Shown piece after piece: positions 13,701 through 24,975 of a stretch of DNA of 64,000 nucleotides. The stretch is taken from positions 7,814,171 to 7,878,170 of the forward strand of contig NC_052505.1 of NCBI RefSeq assembly GCF_014356525.2. Direction: 5' to 3'. The position numbers and the translations under genes were made by a program. Within the stretch, counting starts at the first letter, position 1; every line of letters starts with the position of its first letter. This DNA is from Nilaparvata lugens. Its lineage: Eukaryota > Arthropoda > Insecta > Hemiptera > Delphacidae. The notes below the pieces were generated by a model. It did not search any database, was not told the origin of the DNA, and saw only the letters and a program-made list of their open reading frames with translations.

Positions 13701-15595
13701 TGAATTGATAAAGAGAGAATATCTTCTATTTGAGTCAACATCTACAATTTAAAAAGTGTAAATGACCTTCCAACTTACTACTTGTTAATTCAGTTACTAT
13801 AAATAGTAATGTTACTGTTAAATACGCATTGTTTCTTGTATCTGAATCGAGTATGTATAATTTCTGTTTGAATGTGAATGAAACGAGTACTCGTTCAAGA
13901 ACAATCATTGTATTTCTATCAAAATTTGAAAAGCGAATAGTTTTGGGCTGAGCCAGTTTTCCTTTCTTATTCACATTATTTGATCATCATTCAATGTATA
14001 AATAAAAATCAATTCTAATGTCTGAAGCAAAAAATCTTGAGTTGAAGATTATGATGACATGTTTTCTCTCTCATACACTGCCACATAAGAATCATAGGGA
14101 TATCAACATTATTATTGAGATAATAGCGAGATTACATTTTCTCTGCTTCTCATGTGAAAAAGTTGTCATTAGCGGAGCTTTATTTGCATGAAAACACGAA
14201 TGAAACGCGTGATCTGAAAAGTTAGGCGCCCTGGGACAATGATCTGCAAGCATCTCCTCTTGGCAGCAGTAGCCGTGCACTCAAACTGTTTCCACCAGCT
14301 TTTTGCCGTTTATTAATGTTGCAGGCGCAAACATGCGGCGAGAAAGGAGCTCTCATATTCGCATTTACATGTGGCAAAGCGACACGTGCTCTTACATTTG
14401 TTTGATAATTTATTTTCTGTATTTATGTCTCCTTATAGGAAGAGTCGAGAGCACGCAACAACAAACACTGACATCGCCCAACATAAATTTCGTTAATTTC
14501 TCTCAGCTGTGAACTATACTCTACTGTACTGACAAAGAGCGTTTTCCACTCAACCATTCTCTCTTCGTCGAGTAATAACAGCATTTACAACCACTTTCAA
14601 ACAGCAGTTTCATTATTTCTTGACATTTTTCAACAAGCAGCTCCATAACTGTCGGTTATGATGTTTCTGTTTTGTTGGCATCTCGACAAAATGACAGACC
14701 ACCAACGTGATTGATGACTTCTGCACTCAGCTTTCTTGTTTCCATTCCAATTGTCGGTTTGATTCTCTAGTTTTGCTTTCCATGAATCCATCAGTAAATA
14801 GTATCAAATGAGCCGGAAACGATTTAGTCATTTTTTTGAAGATAATCATTACTATTAGAGGATTTAATGAGATTCCTAGAGCAAAAATAGGTGAATATTT
14901 TATCAGTTGATACATTTTGAAATGAGAATTTGTACAAAAAAATGCAACTTTCAGCAGCTGCTGAGGTATATATTATTCTTCTCCAAAGAAGGATAAAGTT
15001 GATAAGTGCGTTTACATACGCTGTAGTTCTATTGTAAAGCCTAGGTTTCATCAGATTCCCAGTGAAAGTGGAGTAATTTGAGAACAAAATTTCAAATCAA
15101 TTCAGTTTGGTATTGCAATTACTGTTTCGACTCCGCTTGCATCTCCTTTGTATACATTTGTATACATCTTTTCGATTTGTCTTTTCTGATGTGATGAGTA
15201 CAATTATTATAATTGGTTCCTTTGTTGCTTTTTTCTCCTATGGAAATGAAATATTCCAGTGGTATATTCGATATCGTATAATTCACATATTCCTGCACCT
15301 CACTTGTCTCACCTCCAATTTCTCTCCTCAAGTCCGCAACTCAATAATTTGCAAAGCTTCTTCATACACACTGCTTCTGTGACTGACATTTTAATAAATA
15401 TCCCAATCGAATAGCTACCATTCATTATTAATAAGTAACTCTTTCCATGAATAAAAAAGTCTTCCTTATCATTCCCCCACTCTAACATTGATTATATTAA
15501 CCCTTTGTTGTTGGAAACTAGCCAGCTCATTCTGATGAATATATATCTAGTTTTACTTTGACCAATAAATACGGATAATTGCTTATATGTATTTA
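13701..15595. other. No gene seen
   Basis: Non-coding. Frames such as 15107-15382 and its antisense partner overlap each other and lack domains. Confidence 0.45.
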
Positions 15596-16000
15596 CTAGC
15601 AGGTAACCCTTGCTTCGCAAGGGTCTTCCTTTAAACTTGAAGTAATGAAATCTAGAATTCAAAATAGGCCTATAAGAATCCTCGGTTGATTAAGAATTTA
15701 TATGCTGCATTTCAAGTAAATTTGTATGACCACCTTTCAATTAAAAAAAGAAGTTGGATATAAAATGGCGGAAAAAATTTGGGTGTGACGGAAAACCTGT
15801 TTTTATCATTCGAAAAGGGTCCCCAATCATACCTATCTTCTGATTTCCCTTTTAAGAGAAATCTTCTGCTGCTTCCATACAAACTGGAAGCATGACAAAT
15901 AATTGAAAACTTGATGTAATCAAATCTTGAAAAATTTAAAATTGGTCTATAACCACCCTCGGTTAAGCAAGAATCTATATGCAAAATTTCAAGTGAATCA
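15596..16000 (-). mobile_element. Helitron-like 3' end, minus strand
   Basis: On the minus strand the end reads through the hairpin CCCTTGCGAAGCAAGGG (15607-15623) to CTAG at 15596-15599 and then T, a typical Helitron 3' terminus. Two internal blocks (about 15640-15690 and 15909-15970) match the internal 'ccgagg.tggttatag.cc' block of the element at 7623-8895 in the consistent orientation. The 5' limit is not found; 16000 is a working boundary. Confidence 0.5.
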
Positions 16001-18519
16001 GTCCAGTAGTTCTGACGTGATAATGCGTAAAAAAACATAATTTTCTTGTGCTTGCATGATACCATGCGTGATTCAACAGAATTTTACGATTGATAAAATT
16101 GAACAATTTTGAAAAAATAGTGAAAAAATGAATTATAAAATATTTTAAAAATGCTCGGGGTCGTGGTTCAGGCAGCGGAGGATAGTTAATCAACTACAAA
16201 TTCTTATAATTTAATATGAACAAATTCTAGACTCTTAAATGCTAAAGCGCTTGTCGGCGTGGCCAATAATTTAACGAAGAAAAAATTTATGTTTTTCTGC
16301 ACTGAAATATTTTCGAAGCGTAGATTGGGGCCCCTTTTAAAACTTATAACTCACGTGAATTTCCTTGGCGGTCGTGGTTTTCTTCTTTAGATCAAAAATC
16401 GTTTGATCGGCAGCAATCCAGGCTTCGGTTTCAGCACGTGGGGAATTTTAATTTAAATATCTCCTTCACCGAATTAATTAAGGGATAATTTACTTTAAAC
16501 TTTTAAATTTATCGATTGATGAAAACAGAAATTTACAAATAACAAATAAATTGGCCTAAAATATCGGCTCACAAATAGAACATATAAAAATCGAACAAGA
16601 AATTTTCACAAATAGGTCTTGGTAACTATAAAAAGAGATCTGCACGGTGAGGATTTCAAAAGGGAAGTGCTGTCTTTTCTCTAAGCTTCTAGGCTAGACC
16701 TTGCTTCTCAGAATCTCGATGTAATAATTTGCATAAAAATTTGCCATTGGTAGAACGCTTGTGACGTAAACATGACGTCAGTGGCAAGCAGTAGAATACA
16801 ATTCCTTTAATTACAATAATAATTTAATTTATGTAATTCTTAAAACTGCTTAATCTTATGGACATAGTTCCTCTCATACAATGTACATGTGCTAGCGTGA
16901 ATGATAAGGCAGGGTTGGTGTCTGATAATAGATTAACATGTGTTGCTTTCAAACGATCACCTTCTTGGTGCTATTTCTATGCACTATGATTGGCTTAGGC
17001 TTGCCAAAGAGATTTAATTACCATGTGGTTCAGTTGAATTAAATCATTAATAAATTAATACTCTTGTACAATTTTTATTAGGTTTGAGATTGTTATAATT
17101 AATTTCTGCCATTTTATCAATAATATAATTTCATGCTATGACCTATTTAGTTACAATAAGACCTGACATATAATATAATTTCTTAAATAATAAATAATTT
17201 CAACGATAACACATACATTTTATTTTTTTATTTGAAATTCTTGATCCTTTTATGATAGTTTTGATTTTTAGAGATGGTATTATATCTTACGTGAAGCCAG
17301 CGTGACATTTGACAATACTTTGAATCAGTCAGCTGCGTTCGAACTGTTTTAAAAACATCTGATCGATAGTAAACAAAGTGTAACCTCAAAATCAGTGAGC
17401 GATTCATAAATAATTTATTATATAGATTGTCTGTTGTTTGACTAATGCTTAGACGTGAATACATATGATATAATCACTTGTCCTAAATTATCCCCACCAA
17501 CATGAGTTTTCTGTGGGTTTTAGTAAGTTCAAGAAATATTCCTCAATCCATCACTTTACTACGCCAAAATGTGACGTTCCCGAATGGGGCTTTCTCGAGG
17601 AAAGAGGTGTATATCCCGTATATTTATTTGAGAGGAAAAGCTTTTCCTGAGAGGACTGTGCTTGACTTCAAGTGTTCAATATATTGCTTCCCACTGTTTT
17701 CCTCAAGGCATTTTCCGTACGATAAGAGTGCCCCAGCCCCAGATTGAAAGATAAATCCTGTAATATTATAAATTGGAGTCGGTGCACTCAAAATCCGTAC
17801 CCAATTCATTTCTGTGATAACTTTCAGTTTTCACTTTGCACGAATGATCTCTCTCTTCTTCCGACAATGTGCCATACATATCAGCTCCTCACTCAAAATA
17901 ATACATGAATATTGAAATAAAGATTAAGAAGAAGGAATAAGACTGGATATTGATGAGAATGAATTAATCGGGGCGATAGGATGCAAGAATTTATTATAAC
18001 TCATAGTTTATTGCTCCTCACACCGACCCAGTCCCCACAATATTATTTCTCTATCTTATTAATTTTCTGTTTCAGAATGAGGGAATTAGTAAGACTATTC
18101 TTCTCTCACCATGTGATAAACTATGGGGCGCTGCAGGGAATCGGTAAAGTTATAAATAATGAACTCTGAAATAGCTTATAGCTGGAGGGATTCCAGAAAT
18201 TTCAATGTAGTATTTTGTTTGACTGAAATTGATTGAACCTAACTTGATTTTGGAGTCGAATTATCTCCTCATTTGAGCTCTTCCATCAATTATTGGGTTT
18301 CTGGAAAAGGCATCAAAATGTACTACATGAAAATGTATATGGAAATTTCAAATGATATTAACCAGGATTCGGGAGTTGGAAATAATTTATTATTGATAAC
18401 TCTTCATAATTGTGTAGCTTTATATTTTAGTCATTTCTCTTCTTCCCTTTTACTACCATTCATAGTTTAAATGAAAAGCTGAATATTTCAAACTCCCTCG
18501 AAATCCCATAATATTAAAC
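16001..18519. other. No gene seen
   Basis: About 2.5 kb without a recognisable gene. A GC-richer patch at about 16220-16450 may belong to an unidentified repeat. Confidence 0.45.
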
Positions 18520-18640
18520 GAGCAATTTCTGTTCACATGTTTGTATTTCACCGGAACTCGAAAACGGCTCTAACGATTCTGATGAAATTAGTAAGACTAA
18601 TAGTAGGTTTATGATAGTAGATTTCATATAGTAGGTTTAT
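18520..18640 (+). repeat. Fragment of an interspersed repeat family
   Basis: 'ggaactcgaaaacggctc' followed by 'taacgattctgatgaaatt' resembles the tandem units at 50631 and 50810, so this is a degraded piece of the same family. Confidence 0.5.
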
Positions 18641-19019
18641 GATATAAAAAATCGATTGCACTGGGTCTCATCCTTCGGAAAACTCGCTGAACGACATTAA
18701 CAGGATAATTCATCCTTGGAAAAACAGCTGAGACTTCCGTCGTCTGTGGATAGATAATGGAAGTGAGTGAGCGAGAGCGTCTGTGGAAAATCAAAATATC
18801 GCATCCCCGAAATTCATAAGCTGACGTAAAATATTAGCCAGCTGTAAAATATAAACACGAGCTAGAAGATGAAGAAACCTTAAGGGTTTGAAAGTTAAAA
18901 TTATTCATAATAATTGAAAAATAATAATCATATCAAAAATAGAAACATATTTTTGCAATGTTTTCAAATTCATCAAAATTTTCAAACTTAATCATTATTA
19001 AATGATTAGTGAGTGTTAT

Positions 19020-19180
19020 TTTGTTATTCAATTCGCCTGTAAACAATCTAAATTAGAATTTTTCTGTTTTCAAATGTTAGGACTGAAAATTTGAAGGAAC
19101 AGTTTTGGGCTGTGCCTGTTTGTCCTTCCCCAATCATTTTAAAGAATTGTGTTATGTTTATCAATAAATAAATAACGAGC
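19020..19180 (+). mobile_element. Retroelement-like 3' tail
   Basis: 'gggctgtgcctgtttgtccttcccc' parallels 'gggctatgcctgttgtcttctccc' at 58763. It is followed by 'atcaataaataaataa', a typical LINE/SINE terminal tract. Confidence 0.5.
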
Positions 19181-20187
19181 GAAGCTTGGAGTCCCGATAT
19201 TATTATTGAAATTACGTTATAATCCATCATACTTATCCCTCGTGTGTGACCATTCAGGACTGTATTACGGATATTGTTCACAGATACACTTTACTAATGG
19301 AGATAACCAGAAACAATTATCGAAATTTTTCCCCTCCAATCAAAATGTTCGGCATTTCAATTTGAAATGCGGACTGGTAGTGGTCGACTGGTGATAATTG
19401 ATAGTGATGCCAACAACGCTAATGACGTGGTTATTGCTATCTGATTCCAATAATTTCTTTCGGTTCGCTGCAACCGACGATGGAATGTCGTGTCGCGTCG
19501 CGGTGTGTGAACAATCACCATTCACCAGTCCTCAGATTAGAACGCAACTAAATGCCAGAAAACCTCAGAGTGAATGTCGGTTCGACACGGTCACTATATT
19601 TGTTGTATCCACTGCGGTCTAACCAGACTCATAGGCACTCGTTTAATCATCCACATCGCGTTAATGCCTAACCATAATCCACCACATTCCATCCACTGCA
19701 TTCTATCGCAGCATTGCGCTTGTAATTAGATTCTCGCTCTACAGATATGTGGTGACTATACCGATCATCACATTGCGATAACTGTGCATTTTAATTATTA
19801 TTGATTTCCATCCTTCAAGAAATAGGCAGGAGTAGTACACGGAACTCACAATGACCACGAAAAAATATTCCTTGGCTCAAATTTATATTCAAAACTCATG
19901 AATATGAATAAATTAATCAGTTTTCCCTTCTTGACACCCTAGATATAAATTATACAAAGTGTTTTTTTAATTCATTATTGTTCAACATCAATGTTGAACA
20001 AAGAAAAATGATGATATTAGGTGAAATGTAGAATAATTATTCATGCATTTTTTCCAATTCATCATAACAAAACCTATGAGAACAATGATGTAGATGATGG
20101 TGGAATAATATTTAGGTACAACTAAGATATTGTAATTAGTACATTTGAGGTGTTCAAATAAGAAATGAGTATTTCGATTGAAAAATT
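19181..20187. other. Host DNA left of the Polinton; no gene seen
   Basis: Non-coding. It contains one perfect short palindrome at 19978-20001 (11-bp arms, 2-bp centre). Confidence 0.5.
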
Positions 20188-20193
20188 GACAAA
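20188..20193 (+). repeat. Target-site duplication, left (GACAAA)
   Basis: GACAAA directly precedes the AGTAGAG end of the large element and recurs at 40614-40619 directly after its CTCTACT end. Six bases is the known Polinton duplication length. Confidence 0.85.
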
Positions 20194-20279
20194 AGTAGAG
20201 TATGATTGGGAGAACCGACTGACTTTTTTGCTCGAGATCCCCCTCCCCCCTCTCCCCCTCGTCCATCCCTCCTCCCCTT

Positions 20280-20302
20280 CCCCCCGCCTGTAGGGCGGGG
20301 GG
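20280..20302. other. GC hairpin near left end
   Basis: A 9-bp perfect stem CCCCCCGCC / GGCGGGGGG with loop TGTAG, about 87 bp from the element tip. Repeated in the right arm. Possibly structural or replication/packaging related; the function is unknown. Confidence 0.8.
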
Positions 20303-20306
20303 TGTT

Positions 20307-20520
20307 CTAAAAATAGATTTCCCCTTCCCCCTGTCCAGTGGTGGTGAGGGGGAGAGAGAGAGAGGGAGATATATCTTTCTCTCTCTTTCTAAAAATAGAT
20401 TTCCCCTTCCCCCTGTCCAGTGGAGGTGAGGGGGATAGAGAGAGAGGGAGATATATCTTTCTCTCTCTTTCTAAAAATAGATTTCCCCTTCCCCCTGTCC
20501 AGTGGAGGTGAGGGGGGTAA
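20307..20520 (+). repeat. 82-bp tandem repeat array, left arm (about 2.6 copies)
   Basis: CTAAAAATAGATTTCCCC recurs at 20307, 20389 and 20471. Each unit has a C-rich block, 'gtccagtgg.ggtgag', and a GA/CT tract with 'gatatatc'. The third unit is truncated into a CT run. Confidence 0.9.
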
Positions 20521-21017
20521 GATATCTCTCTCTCTCTCTCCAGGTGAGGGAAAAAAAAATTTCCCTTTTAGGAGGAAAAATTCCCTCTGTCTCTACTGTC
20601 AAATTGAAGTGAATTCATATTTCTACATCTAATGCTGTACTGACAGATTGAGGTGAATCCTAAAGATGTGGGGGAAAAAATCTCTTTGAGAAATTCCTTT
20701 GGTGTCAAATTAAAGTGAATTCATATTTCTACATCTAATGCCATACTGACAAATTGAAGTGAATGCATTTCACTCTACTACGATGACGATAGAGATAGAG
20801 ATCTCCTTCTTTTACTAGTGCCATCTCTTTCCCGCACCCTTTCCGAAAGGAGATAAGAATCAATTGAGAAATTCTCTCCCAGTATAGATGAGAGGGAAAA
20901 ATTCCCTTGGTGACAGATTAAAGTGAATCCATATTACCCTAATCCAAAGTGAGGTCAATGACTCTCTCTATATCTAATTGAATTGAGAAATTCTCTCTCA
21001 TCTAATGCTATAAATCT

Positions 21018-21332
21018 CTACGTTCTTTTACATTTTTTATCTGCAATATCGTACAAGCATTTCCAAAGTTCATCGGAATTTTTAACAACAGATAATGACG
21101 AATCATTTGTACAATCATAATGTAGATGACCGCTGTCTAGAATATTGAGCAGTTCGAAAATCTCAGATAGAATCGAAAAGTGTACATTTTCTGTTTTTGT
21201 TAACGGTAAATCAACATCTTGACATCCTGTTGAAAATTTAATATTCTTCGCAATTGAATCAAATTCATTAAATGAAATTGACATCAAGAGACGAGATAAT
21301 TTTTTGAATTTTGAAAAACCATAACACTGCAT
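21018..21332 (-). CDS. Polinton accessory protein, 104 aa (left-arm copy)
   Basis: Not a family I recognise. The start is taken at the ATG ending at 21332 (MQCYGFSKFKKLS...) because the right-arm copy also starts there. An upstream in-frame extension exists only in this arm, owing to one base difference in a G run. The protein is small, with a Lys-rich N-terminus, a Leu/Ile-rich middle (residues about 55-75) and a Lys/Arg C-terminus; no signal peptide or membrane segment is obvious. It is the outermost gene, read toward the tip, behind two CACGTG-containing repeats that may be its promoter. Presence in both inverted arms means it is duplicated. Confidence 0.55.
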   Translation of the reverse strand: MQCYGFSKFKKLSRLLMSISFNEFDSIAKNIKFSTGCQDVDLPLTKTENVHFSILSEIFELLNILDSGHLHYDCTNDSSLSVVKNSDELWKCLYDIADKKCKRT

Positions 21333-21375
21333 CTTGCAGATGTTTGATGCGAGTCGAATGAGGGGAAAGAATTCT

Positions 21376-21511
21376 AAATTGATGATATGCACGTGCACTA
21401 AAGATTACCCCACACGTGCTGTCTGCTCTAGCTCTAAATTAATGAGATGCACGTGTTATAGGCGCACGTGCACTAAAGATTACCACACACGTGGTGTCTG
21501 CTCTAGCTCTA
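21376..21511 (-). promoter_or_regulatory. Duplicated CACGTG (E-box) region upstream of the 104-codon gene, left
   Basis: Two direct repeats of about 75 bp carry 'gagctagagcagac', CACGTG palindromes and 'gtaatctttagtgcacgtg'. They sit between the 91- and 104-codon genes. CACGTG is the core site of bHLH factors such as Myc/Max or CLOCK-type dimers, so host-factor control is possible but inferred. Confidence 0.45.
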
Positions 21512-21579
21512 AGCAGCAACTAAACTAAAAAACGTGAATGGGATATCGGAATGAAAAATCGTTTGAAGGCAGAAAACGT

Positions 21580-21855
21580 TTATTTACACATTTCACTACA
21601 ACAACACATAACTTCATCTTCAATTCTAATTAGCTTATCTATACATAAATTATGAGGACGATAATAACATAGATAGTCTCTTATATCATTTAAATTCACC
21701 GTGCTTAGAAAAATGTCTTTCAATTGCTTCGCCAAACTATAATTTTCAGGAGTTGATTTCCTAATTGCACTTTCACACTCAGCGTACCAATCAATACAGT
21801 TTTTTAACCTCACTTCCAATTCGTTGTCGGGAGCCAACCACTTTCTCGGATCCAT
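21580..21855 (-). CDS. Polinton accessory protein, 91 aa (left-arm copy)
   Basis: Not recognised. Starts MDPRKWLAPDNELEV, is helical and charged, and ends in a Cys cluster (CCCSEMCK). An AATAAA overlaps the stop codon. It lies 22 nt after the stop of the 330-codon gene and is read in the same direction, toward the tip. It seems identical in protein sequence to the right-arm copy at 38951-39226, which supports a real gene. Confidence 0.6.
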   Translation of the reverse strand: MDPRKWLAPDNELEVRLKNCIDWYAECESAIRKSTPENYSLAKQLKDIFLSTVNLNDIRDYLCYYRPHNLCIDKLIRIEDEVMCCCSEMCK

Positions 21856-21877
21856 GATGTTGAGCGAATGAAGAAAA

Positions 21878-21926
21878 CTAGGTGTAGGCAGGAACTATTA
21901 TAGAGTAATTAAGCGGTCTTTCTTCA
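21878..21926 (-). pseudogene. 3' stub of the 330-codon BIR-like gene
   Basis: Encodes only the last 16 residues (EERPLNYSIIVPAYT and stop) of the gene intact at 37936-38928. The upstream part is replaced by nested element A, joined at TGAA. In the intact gene the same TGAA is present at 38880-38883, so the junction used a pre-existing tetranucleotide. Confidence 0.85.
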
Positions 21927-22103
21927 TATAGGTAAGAAATCACCTTACTTTACTTTCGGCGATGCAATTTCAGCGACCCCCACTCCTCCTCACCCTATCA
22001 CGTGACCTTGGCTCTACCCATCACTGCTCTTAGCTTGGATGATGTCACATTGGATTACAACCTTCTCTGCACTCACATTTTCGACTATTTACAATACCTT
22101 AAC

Positions 22104-24474
22104 TTAAATACAAAATACAACTCTTTCCTTATGTCTACTGGGGTTATGCTTTAGAACATCTAGCTTAATTCTAATTTTATAATTCAAATCAATGTTAGAG
22201 CTCTCAAATTCCTCCTCCAACCAATAGTTAGACACATACAATTCTTCTAGGCTCTCAAACTGTAAAATATACCGTATCTTGTTTCTATTGTACACTTCTT
22301 TTATTGCAATAATGACCAACTCTGTACCTTCTGGTAATTCTTCTAATCTTTTGCACTGTCCTACTTTTACTTTTCCTTTAATTTCCAGCATTGTGATGTT
22401 ATTATACTGCTCCACTTCTGTCTGTGTGAAGGGAGTGTCTTCCAAGTTTTTCCATACATCTGACAAAAATTTTAGATTTTGTATTTTTGGAAATGTGTTA
22501 CCATTATAGCTTGTCATGCCATTGGTAGTAATTTCACAAATAATTTCTTCCCTGGTAGACAAATAATTTCTTTTTGGTTGTTGTATGGGATTACAAAATA
22601 ACCCACTTTCTTAAGGTCTTCTATTGCGTTGTATGCATTTAGAAAAACATTTTTGTGATAGCCTTTTACAATGTACACATGTTTCGAACCTTCCTTTTCT
22701 CCTAAAACACCTACATATGGAAATTTTCCCTTATTATTTACAGAAAATGCAGTCACATTATAAACCCCACTAGGCTCAAAATTCCTCCAATGTGAATAAA
22801 AATATGGCTCAAGTTCCTCTCTCAAATTTTCTATTTCTTTCTCAAATTCTATAAGTTGTTTGTGCTGCTCTTTTATGCTCTCTGTAGCCTCTAAAAACTC
22901 AATTTTCCTCCGTTTTAGATCAATTTCATCCAGTTCTAGCTTACGCTTCTTGGTTGATAGCACTGAGATAGGAGACAAGGGCTGTATCTCTTTAACAGGG
23001 TGCGGGAGAAGCTTACAGCTTATGTTTGCACGTTTTCTTAAGACTTGTGGTATCAAGTTACCTGTTGCTACAAGACCCAACTCATCTAGGTCAACAACTT
23101 TGGATATACTAGAGAAAACTGTGGTTGACTTGGAGAAATAAGTCTCACCACTCTTAATATAACACTTTTGTATAAAACTAATATTGTCCTTGTTGTCTGT
23201 ATCCTCGAAAATTTCCACATAATTAATAGGTAGTAGATTGAAGCTAAATGCAGAGATTACATAGGATATTATTTTATTTCGTTGTTGTGGATTGGTAGGC
23301 AGATTTAATTGTACTCCAGTCAATTTCTTGGTATTGCTATTTCCCCAGTAAACATATTGTAAGAGATTGTTAAAAACCAAACAACAGCTATTCTTTAAAT
23401 TGTTTGTCAGTTTAGTCCACATTTTAGCTAAGGATACAGAAAATATAGGAGCATTTTGGAAATAAGTCTTACTGTCATTTAAGAGTGACAAGCAATCTTG
23501 AATAGGCTCAAATTGATTAGAGCTATAGTTATTTCTAATGCTGTAGTTATAGATTGTAGCTTCCAAACGTGTAATACCATGCATTTTAGCCAAGTCAGAG
23601 GTAAAGGTTTCCTGTAATCTTGCATCTGGACAGGCAATAAAGTCTACAATATGGTTACCTAGCTGCTTATTTACACCAGGACTTGTCATTTGACAAATAA
23701 ACTTATTATAAATTTTTACTCTCACATTATTATTAACCCAAGTCAAGCAATCATTCCAACAGTTCCATCATTATTCACAATTACATTATAGTCTTCTTTA
23801 TATTCTCCTTGGAAACAAAAACAATGATTTTTAGTTAGAAAATCACACATCCCACTCTTGTTAAATATTCCAGCAAAGTCCTGTGTTATGTCCAAGTCCA
23901 GAAGATAGAAATGTTCCTTCCTAAGCTGTTCCAATATTGTTGGTAACTCCTCCATTAATGTAGCAATGGGGACATCGGCAAGCTCTACTTTGTATGGTAT
24001 CCCCACTGGATTGTAGTACTTCTGCTGCACTTCTCTATAGTTGTCCTCCCCAAGCAGTTGTAGAATCTTCTTTGACATATCACTTCCACTGTCCAATAAG
24101 TATGGTAACTTTGCTTTAACTCCATGCTTAGCTGACACCATATTAGAGAATTTTCCTCTCAAGTATAAGTTGAATGATCCACACATCTCCTTCTTTAGAA
24201 TAAATCGTCTTTTATCCAGTTCTTGACAATCCTCCAAACCACAGATTTTCACAAGCATAATATTGTCACAAAAAGGTTCTGTTATAGGCACAAGATTTGA
24301 TTCATCCTGCACTAACAGTTCTTCTCCAGCAGTGTAATCAATTTTCCCAATGTCTGTAATAAGGTTGTCATTGCACAGATTTTCTGTCAACAGCCACAAA
24401 CCAAACCGCTCATTGGTAGGCTTTATTTTATTACCACAAAGCTGAGACACACTAAACACTTTGGAAGAAGCCAT
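22104..24474 (-). pseudogene. Rep-like protein gene of nested element, copy A (frameshifted)
   Basis: Compared with copies C and D it lacks one A near 23753 ('caatcattcc' versus 'caatcaattcc') and one T near 22552 ('tccctgg' versus 'tcccttgg'). This splits the 790-codon frame into three pieces: about 243 codons plus a short tail, about 410 codons, and 152 codons. Both lesions are single-base losses in short runs, so either real decay or a sequencing error is possible. Otherwise nearly identical to C and D. Confidence 0.85.
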
Positions 24475-24500
24475 GTTCACTGTTTCGCTGCTACTATCAA

Positions 24501-24535
24501 ACTGAGCGAATATCAATTATTCTGGAGTATTTATA
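24501..24535 (-). promoter_or_regulatory. TATA/Inr core promoter, copy A
   Basis: TATAAATA (24528-24535) and TCAGT (24501-24505) on the minus strand. Spacing puts the Inr A 32 nt after the first T of the TATA box, as in arthropod core promoters. Confidence 0.7.
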
Positions 24536-24544
24536 GGGATACAG

Positions 24545-24727
24545 CTAAGGAGAAGGATACTGCGCATGTGCAATGATAACTAGATTTTGTGTGAAGGGAG
24601 TGTCTTCCAAGTTTTTCCAAACATCTGACAGAAACTTAAGTGATTCTATTCTAGGAAATGTATGACCATTGTAGCTTGTCATAACATTGAGTGTAATTAC
24701 ACAAATGTTCTCCCTTCTTCTCCACAT
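24545..24727 (-). pseudogene. Partial duplicate of the Rep-like C-terminal module, copy A
   Basis: A 60-codon frame upstream of the promoter encodes a peptide about 75% like residues 641-686 of the main protein (MTSYNGHTFPRIESLKFLSD versus [20 protein letters not shown]), then jumps to the 'LVIIA' seen about 35 residues later in the full protein. It looks like a relic, not a gene. Confidence 0.7.
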
Positions 24728-24975
24728 TCCTCTCTCATTTTTTCTTTCCTGCTAAACGAGTGGAGGAGGAGGAGGACAGAGGAGGAGGACAAAGGAGGAG
24801 AACGGAGGACAAGTTTTGTCCTCGGAGGGGAGGAGGAGGAGAACATAGTACAAAGGTGGACAAAGCAAATCAAAGGTTAGTTATTTGATTGGTGTGTGCT
24901 CATAAGAGAGGGAGGTGGAGTGGGAGTCGCTGAAATTGCATCGCCGAAAGTAAAGTAAGGTGATTTCTTACCTAT

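Larger units (their letters stand above)
20194..21926 (+). repeat. Polinton left inverted arm (1.73 kb)
   Basis: Nearly perfect inverted copy of 38880-40613. It contains the terminal GC-rich zone, the 82-bp tandem array, the 104- and 91-codon genes and the last 16 codons of the 330-codon gene, and ends at the TTCA junction with nested copy A. Differences from the right arm include one T/A change in the first 82-bp unit and one base in a G/C run near 21358. Confidence 0.9.

Noticed and set aside
15712..16065. 117-codon minus-strand frame as a gene
   Set aside because: It lies in the Helitron-like repeat shared with 8239-8553 and has no domain.
20307..20520. 82-bp repeats as a CRISPR array
   Set aside because: The units are contiguous with no unique spacers, in eukaryotic DNA, and lie in a transposon tip.
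22279..22509. Antisense frames inside the nested elements (also 22860-23141, 24041-24226 and equivalents)
   Set aside because: They are exact shadows of the Rep-like gene and recur only because the element is repeated.
24662..24880. 72-codon frame with a GEEEE tract in the nested element
   Set aside because: Comes from the GAGGA-rich tract and is antisense to the C-terminal-module relic.
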